A stretch of 64,000 nt of DNA from Paenibacillus protaetiae (GTDB lineage: Bacteria; Bacillota; Bacilli; Paenibacillales; Paenibacillaceae), in NCBI RefSeq assembly GCF_004135365.1, contig NZ_CP035492.1, forward strand, positions 806,001-870,000. Direction: 5' to 3'. A model generated the notes under the pieces. It had not been told where the DNA came from and made no database searches. It worked only from the letters and a program-made list of their open reading frames with translations. Below, one piece after another: positions 45,353 to 56,200 of the stretch (positions are counted from its first letter, which is position 1; the number at the start of each line of letters is the position of its first letter). The position numbers and the translations under genes were made by a program.

Positions 45353-45395
45353 AAAGGGTGGTCAGATGGTGAAAGCCTCTCACCGCCCTTTTTTT
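45353..45395 (+). terminator. Intrinsic terminator between rpsB and tsf
   Basis: AAAGGGTGGT (45353-45362) pairs with ACCGCCCTTT (45382-45391), 10 bp with one G-U, and a T run continues to 45395. It may attenuate rather than block transcription into tsf. Confidence 0.85.
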
Positions 45396-45475
45396 GAACA
45401 TAAAAGCGGGAAACGAACGTCTCTCGCGCAACGGTGATTATAATAACGAAATACCGAAATCCAGGAGGGTTTAAT

Positions 45476-46126
45476 ATGGCAGTTAGCGCTAGCGCAGTAA
45501 AAGAACTTCGTGAAAGAACAGGAGCAGGAATGCTCGATTGCAAAAAAGCACTGGAAGAAACAAACGGCGACATCACGAAAGCAATTGAATTCCTTCGTGA
45601 AAAAGGTCTGTCCGCAGCAGCAAACAAAGCCGGCCGTATCGCTACGGAAGGCGTAATCGAGTCCTACATCCATGCAGGCGGCCGTATCGGCGTTCTGGTT
45701 GAAATCAACTGCGAAACCGACTTCGTTGCTAAAACCGATCAATTCAAATCTTTTGCTAAAGACATCGCTATGCAAATCGCGGCAGCAAGCCCTAAATATG
45801 TTCGCCGTGAAGAAGTTCCTGCTGAAGAGCTGGACAAAGAACGCGAAATCTTGAAAGCACAAGCATTGAACGAAGGCAAACCTGCCAACATCGTTGAAAA
45901 AATGGTTGAAGGCCGTCTGGCTAAATACTATGAAGAATATTGCCTGCTTGAGCAACAATTCGTAAAAGATCCGGACAAAAAAATCTCGGCTCTTCTGAAC
46001 GAAAAAATCAGCTCGATCGGCGAAAACATTTCGATCCGTCGTTTTGTTCGTTATGAACTGGGCGAAGGTCTCGAGAAGAAACAAGATAACTTCGTTGAAG
46101 AAGTTATGGCACAAGCTAAGCTGTAA
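45476..46126 (+). CDS. tsf: Elongation factor Ts
   Basis: 216 residues, short form as in many Gram-positives and Thermus-like EF-Ts. It exchanges nucleotide on EF-Tu. The UBA-like start has [20 protein letters not shown], and the core [20 protein letters not shown] is the EF-Tu-binding TDFV region. ATG 45476 has CAGGAGGG upstream. A perfect -10 TATAAT at 45439-45444 without a good -35 may give some extra transcription. A GC-rich hairpin follows. Confidence 0.97.
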   Translation: MAVSASAVKELRERTGAGMLDCKKALEETNGDITKAIEFLREKGLSAAANKAGRIATEGVIESYIHAGGRIGVLVEINCETDFVAKTDQFKSFAKDIAMQIAAASPKYVRREEVPAEELDKEREILKAQALNEGKPANIVEKMVEGRLAKYYEEYCLLEQQFVKDPDKKISALLNEKISSIGENISIRRFVRYELGEGLEKKQDNFVEEVMAQAKL

Positions 46127-46137
46127 ACCGAACGCAC

Positions 46138-46164
46138 AGGCGGGGCGGCACTTCCGCCCCGCCT
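46138..46164 (+). terminator. GC-rich terminator after tsf
   Basis: A perfect 11-bp stem AGGCGGGGCGG/CCGCCCCGCCT (46138-46148 and 46154-46164), 5-base loop, followed by a T-rich stretch TCTTTG and later TTTTTTC. Confidence 0.8.
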
Positions 46165-46183
46165 TCTTTGTAGCCTTTTTTCT

Positions 46184-46211
46184 TTGACACTCGTATGTTA
46201 GGCAGAACAAT
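46184..46211 (+). promoter_or_regulatory. Predicted sigma-A promoter of pyrH-frr
   Basis: A perfect -35 TTGACA (46184-46189) is followed after 16 bases by AACAAT (46206-46211), just after the tsf terminator and about 44 bases before pyrH. Confidence 0.5.
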
Positions 46212-46254
46212 TTGAAATAGGCCCTTTCCGACTAGGGGCATGATGGAGGTATGA

Positions 46255-46985
<731 letters not shown>

Positions 46986-46986
<1 letters not shown>

Positions 46987-47540
46987 TGCCACAAGCTGTG
47001 AAGAAAAACGCTGAAGAACGGATGGACAAAGCTATTGCAGCTTTGAAACGCGAGCTTGCAACGCTGCGTGCAGGACGCGCGACACCAGCTCTGCTGGACC
47101 GTGTTCAAGCTGAATACTATGGCGCCGTTACACCGCTTAACCAACTTGCGAATATCAATACGCCGGACTCCCGTACGCTCATGATTCAGCCGTGGGATAA
47201 ATCGTCTATTGGTGCTATCGAGAAAGCGATTCTCAAGTCGGATTTGGGGCTTACCCCGTCCAATGACGGTTCCGCGATCCGTATTTCGATTCCTCCGCTG
47301 ACAGAGGAGCGCCGCCAGGAGCTTGTTAAGCTGACGAAGAAATTTGGCGAAGAAGCGAAAGTAGCTATCCGGAACATTCGCCGCGATGCGAATGACGATA
47401 TTAAAAAGCTGGAAAAAGAATCGATTTCGGAAGATGAATCGCGCCGCCACCAGGAAGATATCCAGAAGGTTACGGACCGTTTTATTGCAGAAGTTGAAAA
47501 AGTATTGAGCGCTAAAGAAAAAGAAATTATGGAAGTCTAA
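46986..47540 (+). CDS. frr: Ribosome recycling factor
   Basis: 184 residues, near the usual 185. It splits ribosomes after termination with EF-G. Signatures are [61 protein letters not shown] and the helical tail. GTG 46986 is the start, inside the pyrH stop; GAAAGGAAGTG lies upstream. pyrH and frr are commonly coupled in bacteria. Confidence 0.97.
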
Positions 47541-47606
47541 ATGCAAGCAAGCCCCTCCTCAGCCAGGTGGGGTTTGGTTTTTGAAATCCGTGCAGGAGGA
47601 ACGAAG

Positions 47607-48371
47607 ATGATCAAGCGACTTTTAGGGAAACTTGACAGGTCATCCAAGAAGCCTGTTGACCTGGAGCGCACGGACAATGTTCCAAGGCATGTGGCCATTA
47701 TTATGGACGGTAACGGCCGATGGGCGAAAAAGCGGGGATTGCCTCGAATAGCAGGGCACCATTCCGGTATGAAAGCAGTCAAACGGGTAACACTGGCAGC
47801 TAAAGCGGCCGGTGTGGAATATTTGACGCTGTACGCATTTTCAACGGAAAATTGGAAACGTCCAAAAGAAGAAGTCGATTATTTAATGAAGCTTCCAATG
47901 GAGTTTTTGGAGCTGGAACTGGCAGATCTGATCCGCAACAATGTTCAGGTCAGAATGATGGGCTATACGAATGAACTTCCAAAGCAGACGCTAAACGCAC
48001 TGGAGGACGCTGTCCGGAAGACGGCCAGCAATACAGGCTTAATCCTTAATTTTGCCTTGAATTACGGAAGCCGCAGAGAAATGATGGAGGCTGTTAAGCA
48101 AATTGCGGACGATGTGCAGGCAGGCAAACTGGACTGTAATCAGATTGATGAGCAGCTGATGTCTACCCGTTTATTAAGCGGCGATCTGCCGGACCCTGAT
48201 CTGCTGATTCGGACAAGCGGCGAGATTAGGCTTAGCAACTTTATGCTTTGGCAGCTGGCGTACAGCGAGATGTGGTTTACAGAAGTGTATTGGCCGGAGT
48301 TTTCCGAGGAGCATTTTCATGAAGCATTAATGGAATATAAGCGGCGTGCCCGGCGATACGGCGGGTTATAA
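47607..48371 (+). CDS. uppS: Isoprenyl transferase (undecaprenyl diphosphate synthase)
   Basis: 254 residues; makes the C55 lipid carrier for cell-wall synthesis. The catalytic Asp and signature are in HVAIIMDGNGRWAKKRG, then GHHSGMKAVKRVTLAAKAAG. The C-terminal DPDLLIRTSGEIRLSNFMLW closes the site. ATG 47607 is chosen because GCAGGAGGAA lies upstream and the longer frame adds 22 unlike residues. cdsA follows after 38 bases. Confidence 0.96.
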   Translation: MIKRLLGKLDRSSKKPVDLERTDNVPRHVAIIMDGNGRWAKKRGLPRIAGHHSGMKAVKRVTLAAKAAGVEYLTLYAFSTENWKRPKEEVDYLMKLPMEFLELELADLIRNNVQVRMMGYTNELPKQTLNALEDAVRKTASNTGLILNFALNYGSRREMMEAVKQIADDVQAGKLDCNQIDEQLMSTRLLSGDLPDPDLLIRTSGEIRLSNFMLWQLAYSEMWFTEVYWPEFSEEHFHEALMEYKRRARRYGGL

Positions 48372-48409
48372 GCCACACAAGCTTCAAGAAATCGGAGTGT
48401 GACCATACT

Positions 48410-49204
48410 TTGAAACAACGAATTATTACAGGTTTATCGGCCGCTGTTGTATTTGTTGCAGTTGCAATCGCTGGCGGCTGGTTGTATACGGCTCTTGTTA
48501 TTTTTTTGGCAATAGTTGGATTTGCGGAATTCGTTAAAATGAACGGGGAGAAGTGGAGCTCCGCGATTTCGATTATCGGCTATGCAGGCATGATCGCATT
48601 TTTATTGCCTTGGTCTGCGTGGGGGATGGAACCGCCGTCTTCCATGGCCGTCGTGTGGCTTCTTATGCTTGTGCTGCTGGCTTTGACGGTTGTTACCAAA
48701 AATAAAAAAACAATCGACAGCGCCGCGCTTATGCTTTTAGGCGCTTTATATGTTGGTCACGGCTTTAACGCGATGATTCAAGTGCGTGATATTAATGAAC
48801 ACGGATTTTTCTGGACCTTTTTATGCTTTGGCTGCATTTGGGCATCCGATGTCGGCGCATATTTTGCCGGGCGAGCTTTCGGTAAACATAAGCTGTGGCC
48901 GTCCATCAGCCCGAATAAAACGATTGAAGGCGCAATCGGCGGCGTCGTTTTGTCGCTGATCATTGCAACCCTATGCAAACTCTTATTCCCGGCTTGGATT
49001 GGCTTACATACCGCATGGCTGATTGCCGTTATTGCGGCTGTCGCCGGACAATTTGGCGACTTGATTCAATCCGCATACAAACGGGTGCGGGATATTAAAG
49101 ATACAGGCAACATCCTTCCAGGCCATGGCGGGATTCTGGATCGCTGCGACAGCTGGCTCATTGTATTCCCATTGCTGCTGATCAGCGACTTGCTGCCGAA
49201 TTAG
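48410..49204 (+). CDS. cdsA: Phosphatidate cytidylyltransferase
   Basis: 264 residues; makes CDP-diacylglycerol at the membrane. About seven hydrophobic segments. The family signature SPNKTIEGAIGG lies near 165, and QFGDLIQSAYKRVRDIKDTG with GHGGILDRCDS is at the end. The start is TTG 48410 after ATCGGAGTG. Order uppS-cdsA-dxr-rasP is the normal Bacillales one. Confidence 0.95.
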   Translation: MKQRIITGLSAAVVFVAVAIAGGWLYTALVIFLAIVGFAEFVKMNGEKWSSAISIIGYAGMIAFLLPWSAWGMEPPSSMAVVWLLMLVLLALTVVTKNKKTIDSAALMLLGALYVGHGFNAMIQVRDINEHGFFWTFLCFGCIWASDVGAYFAGRAFGKHKLWPSISPNKTIEGAIGGVVLSLIIATLCKLLFPAWIGLHTAWLIAVIAAVAGQFGDLIQSAYKRVRDIKDTGNILPGHGGILDRCDSWLIVFPLLLISDLLPN

Positions 49205-49215
49205 GAGGGCTTGGC

Positions 49216-50355
49216 ATGAAAAAGATTGCGATTTTAGGTTCAACAGGCTCGATCGGCACGCAAACGCTTGACGTAGCCGCAAACGAACCGGAACGTTATC
49301 AAATTACAGGTTTGGCTGCCGGAAGCAACGTAGATGTGCTGGTCGAGCAGGCTAAGCAGTTTCAGCCGCAAATCGTCAGCTTGGCAACCAAAGAAGCGGC
49401 TGAGCAAGCGTCTCTTGCACTGCCTGCTTCTATTAAAGTGGTGTACGGGGAAGAAGGACTGTTGGAAGTTGCTGCGGCAACGGACGCAGATGTCGTTGTT
49501 ACCGGCATCGTTGGCAGCAGAGGGCTTCCGGCTACGCTGGCTGCCATTGACGCAGGCAAAACAATCGCCCTTGCCAACAAAGAAACGCTGGTTACAGCGG
49601 GACATATTGTAATGGAGCGCGCAGCACGCAAAGGTGTGGCGATTTTGCCGGTAGACAGCGAGCATTCGGCCATTTTCCAATGTTTGAACGGCGAAGACAA
49701 ATCGGCGATACACCGGATTACGCTTACGGCTTCAGGCGGCTCCTTCCGTGACAAAACGCGGGCGGAGCTGGAGGGCGTAACCGTATCGCAAGCGTTAAAC
49801 CATCCGAATTGGTCGATGGGGGCCAAGGTAACGATTGATTCCGCTACGATGGCAAACAAGGGGCTGGAAGTGATCGAGGCTCACTGGCTGTTCAATATGT
49901 CGTATGACCAAGTAGATGTACTCATCCATCCGGAAAGTATCGTTCATTCATTCGTTGAATTTAACGACTACAGTGTAATCGCTCAAATGGGGCTGCCGGA
50001 TATGCGTGTGCCGATCCAGTACGCGCTGACCTATCCGGAGCGCCGCCCTTCGCCGGCCGGAAGAATGAATCTCGCTTCCATCGGCCGGCTGAATTTCAGG
50101 GAGATGGATCTGGAGCGGTACCCTTGCTTGAAATATGCTTATGAGTCCGGGCGTGCCGGCGCTTCTGTTCCAACCGTATTTAATGCTGCCAATGAAGTGG
50201 CGGTGGCCCGGTTCTTACAAGGGGAAATTTCATTCCTCGGAATCGAAAAGGTAATCGAAACGGTGCTGGACAAGCATTCTGCTGTGCCTGTTAATGATTT
50301 GGCCGCTATCGCCGAAGCGGACGCTTGGGCGCGCCGCACAGCAGCAAATGTATAG
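49216..50355 (+). CDS. dxr: 1-deoxy-D-xylulose 5-phosphate reductoisomerase
   Basis: 379 residues; second step of the MEP isoprenoid pathway, NADPH-dependent. The Rossmann start KKIAILGSTGSIGTQTLDV binds NADPH. Catalytic-region motifs are VDSEHSAIFQ, ASGGSF, NHPNWSMGAKVTIDSATMANKGLEVIEA (in pieces) and HPESIVHSFVEF. The product feeds UppS, coded two genes upstream. GAGGGC lies before ATG 49216. Confidence 0.97.
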   Translation: MKKIAILGSTGSIGTQTLDVAANEPERYQITGLAAGSNVDVLVEQAKQFQPQIVSLATKEAAEQASLALPASIKVVYGEEGLLEVAAATDADVVVTGIVGSRGLPATLAAIDAGKTIALANKETLVTAGHIVMERAARKGVAILPVDSEHSAIFQCLNGEDKSAIHRITLTASGGSFRDKTRAELEGVTVSQALNHPNWSMGAKVTIDSATMANKGLEVIEAHWLFNMSYDQVDVLIHPESIVHSFVEFNDYSVIAQMGLPDMRVPIQYALTYPERRPSPAGRMNLASIGRLNFREMDLERYPCLKYAYESGRAGASVPTVFNAANEVAVARFLQGEISFLGIEKVIETVLDKHSAVPVNDLAAIAEADAWARRTAANV

Positions 50356-50442
50356 CGCAGCAGGCAAAAGCTGGTTCTCTTGTATCGGGCGCGAGAATAA
50401 TGATAATCTATGTACAGGCCGTTACGAACAGGAGGCAAGGCT

Positions 50443-51729
50443 ATGCATATGATTCAGGTCGTCTTTTTGACCGTGCTCGTTTTTTTCGTTATCGTGACGA
50501 TTCACGAATGGGGACATTTCTTTTTTGCCAAACGGGCAGGTATCCTTGTTCGGGAATTTGCCATAGGGTTTGGTCCTAAGCTGTTCTCTATGAAAAGAGG
50601 CGAAACCCGCTATACGCTGCGGCTTGTGCCGGCTGGCGGATATGTCCGGATGGCGGGCGAAGATCCCGAAATTGTCGAAGTGCAATCGGGCCAGACCGTT
50701 GCGGTGCGTCTAAAGAACGATAAGGTGACGCGTATTTATTTGGACCGGCTCGATGAACGGAGCAATGTCATTCGCGGAGAAGTGACCGCTATTGATCTGG
50801 AGAAGCAGCTATACATCAGCTTGGATGTCGAGGGCGATATCGAGCGTTATGCTGTACACCCGCAAGCGGTCATGATTAATAAAGGCAACGAAACGCAGAT
50901 CGCTCCTTATGACCGCCAATTCGGCAGCAAAACCGTGGGACAGCGGGCGCTGGCGATTTTTGCCGGTCCAGCAATGAACTTTGTTCTTGCGTTTGTATTG
51001 TTCAGCACCTATATTCAGATGGCGGGTATTCCGACTGCGGAGCCTGATCATATTCTTGTAGATGCTGTAACGGACGGAATGCCGGCGCAGCAAAGCGATA
51101 TTAAGCCCAACGATGTGCTGAATGCGGTGAATGGCCAGCCAATAGGAGCCGATTTTGATAAAATGATTGATATTATCGGCAAATCGCCGGGCAAGCCGGT
51201 GACGGTTGACATTACCCGTAACGGGCAAAAGCTGCAAATTAAGCTTACGCCGGTCGCGGACAGCGAAGGCGTCGGCAAAATCGGGATAACGGCAAAATAT
51301 CCAAAAGTTCCGACACGCCATGCGACGTTTAGCGAAACGATTTCCGGATCAGCCAAGCTGATGAAAAATATGACGGTAACCATTTTCCAAGGATTTGGGA
51401 AAATTATTACCGGTGATTTCAAGCTGGATGACTTAGGAGGTCCGGTCCGGACGGCTGAAGTGACCAGCGAAATTGCGAAGCAAGGCATTACGCAGCTTAC
51501 GTCGTGGACTGCGCTGCTTAGTTTGTATCTCGGGATATTCAATCTGCTGCCGATACCGGCGCTGGATGGCAGCCGTTTGCTGTTTATCGGGCTTGAAGCG
51601 CTGCGCGGAAGGCCGATTCATCCGAATAAAGAAAGCATGGTTCATTTTATCGGCTTTGCGCTTATTATGCTGCTGATGCTGGTAGTGACCTACAACGATA
51701 TTTTGCGTTTGGTAAGAGGGGAGCCATAA
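50443..51729 (+). CDS. rasP: Site-2 intramembrane zinc metalloprotease RasP (RseP family)
   Basis: 428 residues. The zinc site HEWGH (His21, Glu22, His25) lies in the first membrane segment. A cytosolic beta-rich insert and a membrane segment (ALAIFAGPAMNFVLAFVLFS) precede the PDZ domain at about 195-275. The second active-site motif NLLPIPALDGSRLL is near the end. RasP cuts anti-sigma factors and other membrane proteins, including FtsL in B. subtilis. ATG 50443 is chosen (ACAGGAGGCAAGG upstream). proS follows after 7 bases. Confidence 0.95.
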   Translation: MHMIQVVFLTVLVFFVIVTIHEWGHFFFAKRAGILVREFAIGFGPKLFSMKRGETRYTLRLVPAGGYVRMAGEDPEIVEVQSGQTVAVRLKNDKVTRIYLDRLDERSNVIRGEVTAIDLEKQLYISLDVEGDIERYAVHPQAVMINKGNETQIAPYDRQFGSKTVGQRALAIFAGPAMNFVLAFVLFSTYIQMAGIPTAEPDHILVDAVTDGMPAQQSDIKPNDVLNAVNGQPIGADFDKMIDIIGKSPGKPVTVDITRNGQKLQIKLTPVADSEGVGKIGITAKYPKVPTRHATFSETISGSAKLMKNMTVTIFQGFGKIITGDFKLDDLGGPVRTAEVTSEIAKQGITQLTSWTALLSLYLGIFNLLPIPALDGSRLLFIGLEALRGRPIHPNKESMVHFIGFALIMLLMLVVTYNDILRLVRGEP

Positions 51730-51736
51730 GCCGTTT

Positions 51737-53185
51737 ATGTCAAAGGACAAACAATTTGTAACGGAGATTACGCCGCAAAGCGAAGATTTCTCCAAATGGT
51801 ATATTGATGTCATCAAAAAAGCCGAGCTCATGGATTATTCGCCGGTGCGCGGCTGTATCGTGTTCCGCCCGGAAGGCTATGAGCTGTGGGAAAATATTCA
51901 GCGCGACCTGGACCGCCGCTTTAAAGAAACGGGCCATCGTAATGCGTATTTCCCGCTGTTTATTCCGGAGAGCTTTTTCCAGAAGGAAAAAGAGCACGTG
52001 GAAGGCTTTAATCCGGAGCTTCCATGGGTAACGGAAGCGGCAGGCGAGAAGCTGGAAGAACGTCTGGCCGTACGCCCGACGTCGGAAACGATGTTTGGCC
52101 ATATGTATGCCAAATGGATTCAATCGTACCGCGACCTTCCGGTGCTCATTAACCAGTGGGCCAATGTGGTCCGCTGGGAGAAACGTACGCTGCCGTTCCT
52201 ACGCACAAGCGAATTTCTGTGGCAGGAAGGCCATACCGCCCATGAGACGGAACAGGAAGCGCGTGAAGAAACGATGCGCATGCTTGAAGTTTACCGCGAT
52301 TTCGTAGAGGAATTCCTTGCGATGCCGGTTATCGTCGGCCAAAAAACGCCTTCGGAGAAATTTGCCGGAGCGGTTGATACCTTTTCGATTGAAGCGATGA
52401 TGAAAGACGGCCGTGCGGTACAAGCCGGTACATCCCATTACTTGGGCACTAACTTTGCCGTTGCATTCGATATTAAGTTTTTGGATCGCGAAAATACGCT
52501 TCAATACGTGCACACCACCTCTTGGGGGACAAGCACGCGCCTGATCGGCTCAATGATTATGGTGCATGGCGACGACCGCGGCCTTGCATTGCCGCCGAAA
52601 GTAGCGCCTACGCAAGTGATCATGATTCCGATCGGTCCTGCCAAAACGCGCGAGCAAGTCGTCGGCCGGGTAGACGAGCTGTATGCCGAGCTGAAAAAAG
52701 CAGGCGTACGCGTTCGTGTGGACGACCGTGCGGATGTCAGCCCGGGCTGGAAATTTAACGAATACGAAATGCGCGGCGTGCCTCTCCGTCTGGAGCTTGG
52801 CCCACGCGATATGGAAAACGGCGTAGTCGTTCTCGTATCCCGCATTTCTGGGGAAAAACGAATCGTAGAGCAGGCGAACCTTGTCCAAGAGGTAGAAAAA
52901 ATGCTTGCCGAAATTCAAACGGAAATGTTCGAGAAAGCGAAGCAATTCCGCGACGAGAACTTCAAATCGGTTGATACGCTGGATGAAATGAAAGCTTCGC
53001 TGGAAGAAAAACGCGGCTTTGTGCTTGCCGGCTGGTGCGGTTCGGAAGCTTGCGAGAAGCAAGTGAAAGAAGAAACGGGTGCTACAAGCCGCAACATCCC
53101 ATTTGAGCCTAAAGAACATAAATCAACGTGCCTTGTATGCGGCGAGCATGCGAAGCATACGGTTGTATTTGCACGGGCTTATTAA
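51737..53185 (+). CDS. proS: Prolyl-tRNA synthetase, short archaeal/eukaryotic-like (type 3)
   Basis: 482 residues; charges tRNA-Pro. It lacks the roughly 180-residue editing insertion of the bacterial type found in B. subtilis. Class II motifs are present: GCIVFRPEGYELWENIQRDL, RPTSETMFGHMYAKWIQSYR, NQWANVVRWEKRTLPFLRTS EFLWQEGHT. The anticodon-binding domain leads into a C-terminal zinc-type region with WCGSEACE and STCLVCGEHAK. The location between rasP and polC is the normal proS place, so one type appears to have replaced the other in situ. The ATG follows rasP by 7 bases, with AGGGGAGCC upstream. Confidence 0.95.
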   Translation: MSKDKQFVTEITPQSEDFSKWYIDVIKKAELMDYSPVRGCIVFRPEGYELWENIQRDLDRRFKETGHRNAYFPLFIPESFFQKEKEHVEGFNPELPWVTEAAGEKLEERLAVRPTSETMFGHMYAKWIQSYRDLPVLINQWANVVRWEKRTLPFLRTSEFLWQEGHTAHETEQEAREETMRMLEVYRDFVEEFLAMPVIVGQKTPSEKFAGAVDTFSIEAMMKDGRAVQAGTSHYLGTNFAVAFDIKFLDRENTLQYVHTTSWGTSTRLIGSMIMVHGDDRGLALPPKVAPTQVIMIPIGPAKTREQVVGRVDELYAELKKAGVRVRVDDRADVSPGWKFNEYEMRGVPLRLELGPRDMENGVVVLVSRISGEKRIVEQANLVQEVEKMLAEIQTEMFEKAKQFRDENFKSVDTLDEMKASLEEKRGFVLAGWCGSEACEKQVKEETGATSRNIPFEPKEHKSTCLVCGEHAKHTVVFARAY

Positions 53186-53224
53186 TTTCGGGGTACTCGG
53201 TTTGCGTAAGGGGAGGAGTAAGCG

Positions 53225-56200
53225 ATGAGTCATACCGGAGATCAACGGCAACGCTTTGAGCTGCTGCTGAAGCAGGCCGAGCTGCCGCGCGAGCTGGTAC
53301 AAACCTATTTTCAGGATGGCTTTATTGAGCAGGTCATCGTGAGCAACAGCAATCGGGAATGGACGTTTTGCATCCGCAAAACGTCCTTGATTCCTTTACA
53401 GGCCTATAATGGCCTGGGACAAGCCGTCCGCCAGAAATTTGCTCATATCGCGGACACTTCATTCCGATTTATCTATGATGATACGGTCTCAACCGCGTCG
53501 ATTGTAACGGAATATTGGCCGTTGTTTCTGGAATGGGCGCAGCGTACAATCGCTTCGGTTAACGGCTGGCTGGCCAAAGCATCCGTCGATATCGAAGACA
53601 GCCAAGTGACGATTTTGCTGCTGGACGCAACAGGTCTGGAGCTGGCGAAGAAGAAAAGAATCGACGACGAAGTAACGGGCTTTTTCGACAGATATTTTGC
53701 CAGAAGCTGCAGAGTGAAGCTTGCAGTCGGGGAAGTAAAACAAGAGGTGTACGAACAGTTCGCCCAGAAGATCGAGCAAGAGGAACGCGAAGTCGTTCAG
53801 CAGATGATGGCGAACGCCGCTGCGGAGATGAGCGCAGGCGGCGACGGCGGCGAGGAGCCGGTCCGGCTGGCGGTTGGGTACGACATCCGGGAAGAGCCGG
53901 TGCCGATTATGAACATTCGCGAAGAAGAGAAGAAGATTGCCGTACAAGGCACGGTGTTTGGCTTGGAGATGAAGGAGCTGCGCAACGGCAGCACTTTGTT
54001 TACGTTCAACGTCACCGACTTTTCCGATTCCATTGCGATGAAGATGTTTGCGAAAACGAAAGAAGACGTCAAAGTGCTGAGCCAGCTGTCTAACGGCAAA
54101 TGGATCAAAGCGCGCGGACGTATTGAATATGACCGGTTTATGCAGGAGCCGGAACTTGTCATGATGCCTAATGACCTGCATGAAGTCTTTGCGCCGCCGG
54201 AGCGCAAAGATATGGCGGAAGAGAAGCGGGTCGAGTTCCATCTTCATACGACGATGAGTACGATGGATGCCGTCACGCCGGTTGACGCTTATATTAAAAC
54301 AGCAGCCAAATGGGGCCATAAAGCGATTGCCATTACGGATCACAGCAATGTGCAATGTTACCCCGATGCGGTTAAAGCCGGCAAGAAACACGGTATTAAT
54401 GTGTTGTTTGGCCTGGAAGCCAATATCGTAAACGATTCGGTGCCGATGGTTATTAACCCGCGCGAGGAGCAGCTCGCCGAAGGGGAATATGTCGTATTCG
54501 ATATCGAGACGACGGGCTTGTCGATCATCAATAATAAAATTATCGAGCTCGCCGGCGTCAAAATGCGGGAAGGCAAAGAAATCGGCCGATTCTCGACCTT
54601 CATTAACCCGCATGAGCGGATTCCTTATCATATTCAGCAATTAACGAACATTAACGACGATATGGTGAAGGATGCGCCCGAGCTGGAACCGAAGCTGCGC
54701 GAGTTCGTGGCGTTTATCGGCGACGCGGTGCTGGTAGCCCATAATGCAAGGTTCGATATCGGTTTTATCCAGGCGAACTGCAAGCAGCTCGGCATACCGG
54801 AGGTTACGAACCCGGTGCTGGATACGCTCGAGCTTGCCCGGTTCCTGCATCCGTCAATGAAAAACCACCGCCTGAACACGCTGGCGGACAAATATAAAAT
54901 CAGTTTGGAAAACCATCACCGCGCCATCGACGATTCGATTGCTTTGGGCGGCGTATTATTTGGACTTATTAAAGATGCTGCAGAGCGCAATATTACCGGA
55001 CTACATCAATTAAATGATTATGTCGGACTTGATTTGTCCAACATGCGGCCATTCCACAGCGGCATATATGCGCTGAATGCCGTCGGCAAAAAAAATCTGT
55101 TTAAGCTCGTGTCCTTGTCGCATACCGAATACTTTAAGCGGGTCGCTACGATTCCTAAAAGCAAGCTGGTAGAAATGCGCGAAGGACTGCTTATCGTATC
55201 CGGCTGCGAGAAAGGCGAGTTTTTTGAAACGGTGCTGAACAAATCGTATGAAGAAGCGGTGGAAGTGGCGCGCTTTTACGATGTGCTTGAAATCCAGCCG
55301 GTTGGCTTCTACATGCATTTGGTGGAAAAAGGGCTGGTCGGCAGCCGCGCCGAAATCGAGCAGGCCATCCGCCGGGTATGCCAAATCGGCGATGAGCTGG
55401 GCAAGCCGGTTATTGCCACCGGCAACGTCCATTACCTGCATCCGCGCGACAAAATGTTTCGCGACATTACGATTCACGGCATTACCGGCTTCAGCCCGCT
55501 GAAGGACCAGACGAAGCCGGACGCCCATTTCCGCACAACGGACGAAATGCTGCAGGAGTTCGCTTTCCTGGGCGAGGCGCGTGCACGCGAGGTTGTCATT
55601 ACGAACACCAACGCGCTTGCGGACCGGTTTGAACCGTTCCAGATGTTCCCGGACGAGCTGTTTACGCCAATTATCGAAGGTGCGGAGGAAGAAATCCGCA
55701 GCACCTGCTACAATACCGCCAAGCAGATGTACGGGGATGAATTGCCGCAGGTCGTGATCGACCGTTTGGAGAAGGAGCTTGTTCCGATTATCAAATACGG
55801 ATTCTCGGCCAACTATCTCATTTCCGAGCGGCTTGTCAAAAAATCCAATCAGGACGGTTATCTGGTCGGCTCGCGGGGTTCGGTAGGTTCTTCAGTTGTC
55901 GCTACCTTCCTTGGCATTTCCGAGGTTAACCCGCTGCCAGCCCATTATTTGTGCCGGAACCCGGAATGCCGTCACAGCGAATGGTTTCTGGACGGCAGCG
56001 TGCCAAGCGGCTTTGACCTGCCGGACAAATCCTGCCCGAATTGCGGGCAAACGATGAAGGGTGACGGCCAGGATATTCCGTTCGAGACGTTCCTTGGCTT
56101 TAAAGGGGATAAAGTCCCCGATATCGACTTGAACTTTTCCGGGGAATACCAGCCGCATGCCCATAACTTCACGAAAGAAATGTTCGGCGAGAAAAACGTG

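Noticed and set aside
45439-45444. TATAAT before tsf as a full promoter
   Set aside because: No -35 at 15-19 bases and no extended -10; mentioned only under tsf.
47545-47580. Hairpin with T run between frr and uppS as a terminator
   Set aside because: CCCCTCC and GGTGGGG leave a T-T mismatch in the stem, and the T run is broken by GG; too weak to call.
53489-54640. 383-codon minus-strand frame inside polC
   Set aside because: Composition is His/Arg/Phe-rich as expected of an antisense shadow, and PolC on the plus strand is complete.
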